Assembly: GCA_002286855.1 (NCBI GenBank)
Contig: NRSV01000003.1
Coordinates: 490,831-554,830, forward strand
Source: Bipolaris cookei
Taxonomy: Eukaryota > Ascomycota > Dothideomycetes > Pleosporales > Pleosporaceae
Direction of reading: 5' to 3'
Length of the DNA stretch: 64,000 nucleotides
Shown here: piece after piece, positions 59,172 to 64,000 of the stretch
Layout: every line of letters begins with the position of its first letter
Position numbering within the stretch: position 1 is the stretch's first letter
The notes under the pieces: generated by a model
The model's database searches: none
What the model saw: only the letters and a program-made list of their open reading frames with translations
What the model was told of the DNA's origin: nothing
Made by a program: the position numbers and the translations under genes

Positions 59172-59663
59172 TGTAATAGTGGGGAATGCAATTGAGCAAG
59201 CTTCAGCGAGAGTATGTGAGGTTGCAGCCGTCCCGTGACTTTGCCGTATCGAGCATTACGTCTTGCACAGTTTTCCCCTTTCTGAAACTGTGTTGCAGTA
59301 GGTACATAGCAGTCGCGGTGTACTTGATCAAAGGCCGCGTAGTGAGTGGCGTTCGGTCGATACGCTCATAGCACGATGTCACGAGTACAACCGAGTTCAT
59401 GGCACATGACTCGAGCCTCCCCTCCTCACCTGATACACTGGGTGCCTACAGCAACCACGCATTAGCAGGAATCCAAGGTGATTCAAGGCAGAGAACTTTG
59501 ATATTGAACTAGCTCTCTACGCCTCCAAATCAACACCTGCCTCCTATGCGTTAGTGTCGACGGATTTCGCTACGCTTGAGCCTCGGCGTTTTCACGATAA
59601 GAGCCACATCTCTCACGCTTTAGAGCTAGCCACCTCAACTCGCCACGCGACACATTCGCCAAA
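59172..59663. other. Divergent promoter between recombinase-like and MOSC genes
   Basis: The 492 bp between two start codons hold no gene. No clear binding-site array or repeat is visible. Confidence 0.45.
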
Positions 59664-61117
59664 ATGGTCAAAACTTTCTTTCTAGCAGACAACGAGGACA
59701 ATGTGATGATGGAGAGGATACTACTCGCAGCGATAGCAGGCTTGCTGCCCTTTGCAATCCTGCTCATCCTCGGCATCCTCCAATCTCCCAGAGCACTGCC
59801 TCCGCCAGCTGGCTGTCGGAAACTTGGAATAAAAGGACGCAGCAACCTTGAGGACCAGTACTCTAAGAGGTATGCTAAAGGCGCCGATCCCACCCCAGAA
59901 AAGCCATGGACCATAAAAGCACTCTTCATCTACCCATTGAAATCTGGTGGCCCGATTGAATTGAAAAAAACTGAAGTCATTCGAACTGGACTAAAATACG
60001 ACCGCCAATTTACTCTCGCCCAGCAAGTTACTAGCCTGCCATCTTTGGATGGAAAAGTCTCGAGTGAATGGCAATTCATGACCCAGCGAAGTTTCCCCCG
60101 CCTGGCCAAAGTCGAGACGGAAATGTGGGTGCCTGATCCATCAGTAAGAGGCTACAAGGAAGATGGAGAATGGGTGGAAAGTGAAGGCTGTCTTGTAGTC
60201 CGATTTCCATTTACCCCAGACACCGACTTCACCCTCGAAGGCCTTGCCAACTATGGAAAAATCATCGCAGCAAAACTGGTTGGCAAATCCGAGCCGATGC
60301 TAGAATTTAGAGTACCATTCAACCCGCCGCAAGAGAGAATCAAGAGCAAGGGGTACACGAAAGAAGTTTTGCATATCTGGAAGGACACTCCCGTTGCCCT
60401 GAACATGACCTCAGAAGTCGACCGCGAGGCCATTGAAAAACTTCGATACACTCTAGGTGCCGCAAATCCCATTGCACTCTTCAGAATTGACACAAACGCC
60501 TATCGTAAAGTCCGTAAAAACGCACCAAAAAAAGAAGACGTGGGATTTGAGACCATAATCGGCATGCAAGACTCTGTACGTTTTACCACCTGCTCAATCG
60601 CCACATTTGCAAAGCGAAAAAAACCCCTTAACCCGGCATTCCGCTAAGAAAACACAAATAGTACCCAATCCACATCATGAACATGGCCTCCGTTCACGAC
60701 GTAGCCTCCAAACTCCCCGGCAAAGAGCCAAAATCCAAGCACGATTGGCAAAACAGGCTCACCCTCCTCGACGCCATGCGTTTCCGCGCAAACCTCTACA
60801 TCACCGGTCCCCCTGCCTTTGCCGAGGACAACTGGACAAAAGCCAAAATCTCTTCGCCATCTAATTCCGCTTCCCCACTCAAGCTACATATCTCCTGCCG
60901 CACCACAAGGTGTAAGCTGCCGAATGTCGACCAGAAGACGGCAGAGCCGGATCGCAATGAGCCGTCGACTACGCTACGGAGTTATAGGATTATTGATGAG
61001 GGGAGTAAGCATGCGTGCTTAGGTATGCAAGTTACGCCGCTGGAGGAGGGGAGTGTGACTGTAGGGGATAAGATTGAGGTTGTGGAGGTCGGGGAGCATC
61101 GGTTTGTTGGGGAGTAA
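59664..61117 (+). CDS. Membrane-anchored MOSC-domain (molybdenum cofactor) protein
   Basis: Two exons (59664-60575, 60662-61117) join across an 86-bp intron to 455 residues. The N-terminus has one membrane helix at about residues 16-36 (ERILLAAIAGLLPFAILLIL). A MOSC N-terminal beta-barrel starts near 80 (TIKALFIYPLKSGGPIELKK, GLKYDRQFTLAQQ). The MOSC domain follows, with MQDSYPIHIMNMASVHDVAS, FRANLYITGPPAFAEDNW, and ISCRTTRCKLPNVD, which has the conserved Cys that ligates molybdenum. This is the architecture of mARC-type amidoxime-reducing proteins of the outer mitochondrial membrane or ER; the substrate is unknown. The intron restores the continuous MOSC signature. Confidence 0.9.
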
Positions 61118-61508
61118 GGGATGATGAGTTTGAAGGGATATGGGGTAGAAGAATGGTTGTAGGAGGTATTAATGAGGCTAGGATATAAAAGAGATAGTAA
61201 GAGAGAGAAATTACAGAGACAGGCGTTGCTACTGACTAGTCAGAATTGAGATGGAATTAGGATAGTCGAGGAGTAATGTAATTGCGTATGCAACTTATAA
61301 TACCACCTATAATCTCGGCTCGAAAGTGGTGAGGATAATGCATTTCAGGCATACACGCTAACTAGAAATTCTTACTCAAATGCCACAGCAAATCGAAGAT
61401 AATATAGAAAATCTCCCACGATTCACACACGGCACACACATATATAGTGTCACGACCACATACTCAGACCCTAACCGACTCTTCCAAGCCAAACCTACAC
61501 AACCCCCG
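61118..61508. other. Convergent 3' flanks, no gene
   Basis: AT-rich sequence between the stop codons of the MOSC and hydrolase genes. No coding sequence is supported. Confidence 0.45.
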
Positions 61509-62453
61509 CTAATCCCTCCCTCCCTTCTCCACAAGCCCCTCAACCCACGCCTCAACCTTTGCCCTCCTATCCTCCAACACAAGAGGATAATGATCACACT
61601 CCACCCTCGTCACATCCACCTTCCTCCCCTCCCTCTCCGTCCCCACCCAACTCCCCTCGATAGTCTCAATCGCTATCTGCTGCACCTGTGGTACAACCAC
61701 GAGATCCTTTTCCGCAAAAAACCACGACACAGGCACGTCTTTGTAGCCCACATGCCTCAGGGGGTCAAGAAAACACGCACCAAAGTGCCTCCCCATTTTG
61801 GCGACTTCGACGAGAGCGGTGGAGAGTGGGAGGTCGCTGCAGCAGAGGGTTGCGATGGGGGTGAGGTCTTTGTGATACATCCAACCATCCTTGCGGGTTT
61901 TTGTTAGTTTGGTGGTTACTAGGTGAGGGGGGGGGGAGGGTTTACCTCGCCTGCAGAAGGTACAGCACCGCCTTGGTCTCCAAGCGTCTGAAATGCGGTT
62001 TCACCGAGCCGCGGTACCAGCGCACTGATATAGGCAATGCGGACTACGCCGCCTGGTTTGCCTTGCTGCTCGCGTTCTTTCTTAGTTACGCCCTTGAGGC
62101 TCTCGGTTGCTGGGACGCCTATAGTCGCGTGTTGTATCAGCCATATGCATAGTATCTCTTAAAGTTGCGAATCTGGGCTCGTGATGCTACGTACCACCGT
62201 AACTGTGGGCCATGAGAATAACTTCTTTGCCTTCGTCCGCTAGTTTCTCCACGTGCTCGTTGATATACCGGGCATCGGCATACATGTTCGGTGGCGCGCC
62301 ACCAGATTTGCGTTCGTAGCCTGCGGGGTAGCAGGGCGGTTCGAGAACTTGGATGTCGTAGCCTTTGGAACGGAGAGGCGTGGCGATTGCATCGTAGGCA
62401 TTTGCAAAGCAGAAGGAGCCTGGAATCAGGACGATGGTGGGTCGGCTAGACAT
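61509..62453 (-). CDS. Alpha/beta hydrolase (AB_hydrolase_6 type)
   Basis: Three exons (62195-62453, 61946-62118, 61509-61889) join to 270 residues, a normal length for this family. The start MSSRPTIVLIPGSFCFANAY contains the first strand and the oxyanion-hole loop (PGSF). The nucleophile elbow is MAHSYGG (Ser84), interrupted by the first intron after the codon for Gly86. Later segments are VVRIAYISALVPRLGE, DVPVSWFFAEKDLVV (probable acidic residue) and ECDHYPLVLED (catalytic His). No signal peptide, so cytosolic. Relatives are esterases of unknown substrate, often salicylate- or signalling-ester-like. A C11 tract lies in the second intron. Confidence 0.88.
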
Positions 62454-63081
62454 GTTTGTTGGATTCGTAATGGGTATGGGTCGTGACTTAGTTTAGAGCC
62501 TTGGAGGTTGAATGTTTGGTCGGAAAGTCGATGCCAGTCCGTTCTAGATTTACTCTACACATGGGCACAACAAGCTCTTATTCCAGATGCATTTTGTCCG
62601 GTCATACAGATTTGTCATCATACTTTCCCATGGTTGCAAATGATCATTGGTGCGGGCCGCGTTGGAGTATTCTGATTGGGTTCTGTCGTCGAGTCTGCTT
62701 ATGGAAGGTGGTACGCCTAATGTTACTCACATTGTGTACCGCAGTTGCTTCGTAATGTCACCAGCTATTCGCGTGGAAGTGAGCCCGCGTAATGTCCGGA
62801 CGAGTTCGTGAAGGATGCCCGAGCTGCAGGCAGATAGTTAGCATGCACAAGCTATCATTTGATTTGATACCAATTTGATAGTGAGCATGCTCTTCATGCT
62901 GCCACAATCTTGTGAACAATACTATTGATCACAATCACCAAAGAAAGAAGATGCACGCATTTTACAAAAGCCATTATATTAAATCATTAAACAGAAAAAT
63001 GAACCATCATCATGTGTAACATCCTAGTAACCGTCATTCACAGCCCCATTTCATCCCATCATCCAATTCGTGTTATGCCTC
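62454..63081. other. Intergenic, no gene supported
   Basis: The left part is the hydrolase promoter and the right part is the 3' flank of the secreted-protein gene. No repeat or RNA gene is seen. Confidence 0.4.
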
Positions 63082-63990
63082 TTAGTTAGATGCAGAGATG
63101 AGGCCGCTGTCTTGGGCAGTAAGGCTGTATGAAGCAGCGCAAATCGTGCGGTACTCATCGGATTCCCAGTGGTAGCCAGTGTTAGTGGCATATTCAGAGC
63201 CCCAAGTTTGAGTGTAGAGGGCGCAGTAAGTTCCAAGAGGAACATCGTTCCGAGTCAAGATGTAAGAGGTGAAGAAGTTGCATGGCCTGTACTCGCCGCT
63301 AGCATCGACGAGGTGCTCCTTATCGAAAGCAGTCTGGGCCTCGCAAGCAGCAGCGCAAAGGCTGGGGTCATAGGGGTTCTCGTTGAAGAGGCGCATGCCA
63401 TTGTAGGTACTGTATTGCTCGCCATTCTTGGTGATAAAAGGAGCATCGATAGCAGCGGGAAGGTTGGTTGGTGCATTGAAGCGGGACACGGCAGGAGCGT
63501 CCTTGCAGACGGTACCTTGGCGCTTGGAGTATCCTGTTTTGATAAGCTAAAGGCACTAAAAGAGGACAAAGTAAACGTACCGTTGCTGCCAGCAATAACA
63601 ACATGGAATTGCTCGCGGTACTGGCCCTCGTTGACAGCCGTGTTGGTGGAGACGGGATATCCGAAGAGAGCGCACTTGAGGTTGGTCTGGGGCTCAGGAT
63701 CCGTGCAGGAGGAGGTAGGCGTGTATTTGGGATCACGCTCGTAGTAGATGTTGAAGCCGAGGCAGAACTTCTCGCTCTCACAGAAGTCGGCGCATGCCTG
63801 GACATCGTAGGTCTCAGACTCAATATTCTTGTAGGTTAAGTAACCAATCTGCTGAGTGGCTTTGTTAAGGCCTTTGAAAGCCCGGATGTAGCCGTTGGGA
63901 GTGGATGCTCCGTCAGCATTGCTCTTGAGCACGTTGTCTTCGGTGGCATAGTAGGCTTCGACAGAGCCATCACCGGGGATAGGTGCACCA
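63082..63990 (-). CDS. Secreted Cys-rich protein, 3' part (5' exons outside window)
   Basis: Two visible exons (63581-63990 and 63082-63533, intron 47 bp) encode about 287 residues. The frame closes upstream of 63990 at a TGATGCAG acceptor, so earlier exons, with the expected signal peptide, lie beyond the right edge. Two similar Cys-containing halves are seen: ACADFCESEKFCLGFNIYYE then CALFGYP, and CAAACEAQTAFD then CNFFTSYILTRNDVPLGTYC then ALYTQTW. The pattern resembles PAN/apple-like folds in fungal secreted proteins often named carbohydrate-binding-like. A KR site (YSKRQG) sits between the halves. The likely role is extracellular, at the wall or surface; no catalytic residues are seen. 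Confidence 0.82.
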
Positions 63991-64000
63991 CTGCATCAAT

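Overview
The window is nuclear DNA of a filamentous ascomycete. Genes are dense and on both strands, introns are short (about 46-160 bp, GT..AG, with CTAAC/CTGAC-like branch sites), and Helo-like/STAND, CFEM, GT90 and CreA-type proteins are present. Protein flavour suggests Dothideomycetes, probably Pleosporales; that placement is an inference. All gene models below were built by joining reading frames at splice sites by eye.

Left end (1-5.8 kb) is a decayed compartment: a truncated hAT transposase at the edge, then a dead A1-aspartic-protease-like gene and a dead membrane GT90 (CAP10-like) glycosyltransferase. Both relics carry in-frame stops and frameshifts; two GT90 stops replace expected glutamines (CAA to TAA), as RIP would produce. 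From 6.4 to 10.1 kb an intact Dal5-type transporter converges on a GMC oxidoreductase. From 11 to 20.2 kb lie an F-box-like acidic protein, a secreted protein built from three Cys-rich modules, a divergent pair of paralogues sharing one conserved intron, and an uncharacterised Ser/Pro-rich protein.

The middle (20.6-36.1 kb) is a housekeeping block: SAGA adaptor ADA2 and the nutrient kinase SCH9 (divergent), glucose-6-phosphate isomerase, a secretory-pathway membrane protein with a 16-nt micro-exon, mitoribosomal bS21m, an RBM25-like splicing factor, and L-galactonate dehydratase (pectin/galacturonate catabolism). At 36.9-40.2 kb is the most unusual gene: a Helo-like/STAND N-terminal domain, a long helical middle, a small Cys/His finger and a C-terminal Rho-like domain whose nucleotide-binding motifs are all degenerate.

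The right part is gene-poor: a small CFEM protein, then 4.4 kb of non-coding DNA before the carbon-repression regulator creA, then about 9 kb with no supportable gene. The window ends with a Rad51-paralogue-like ATPase, a MOSC protein, an alpha/beta hydrolase and the 3' part of a secreted Cys-rich protein. SCH9, PGI, LGD1 and CreA all bear on carbon use, but nothing in the sequence shows that they are co-regulated as a cluster.
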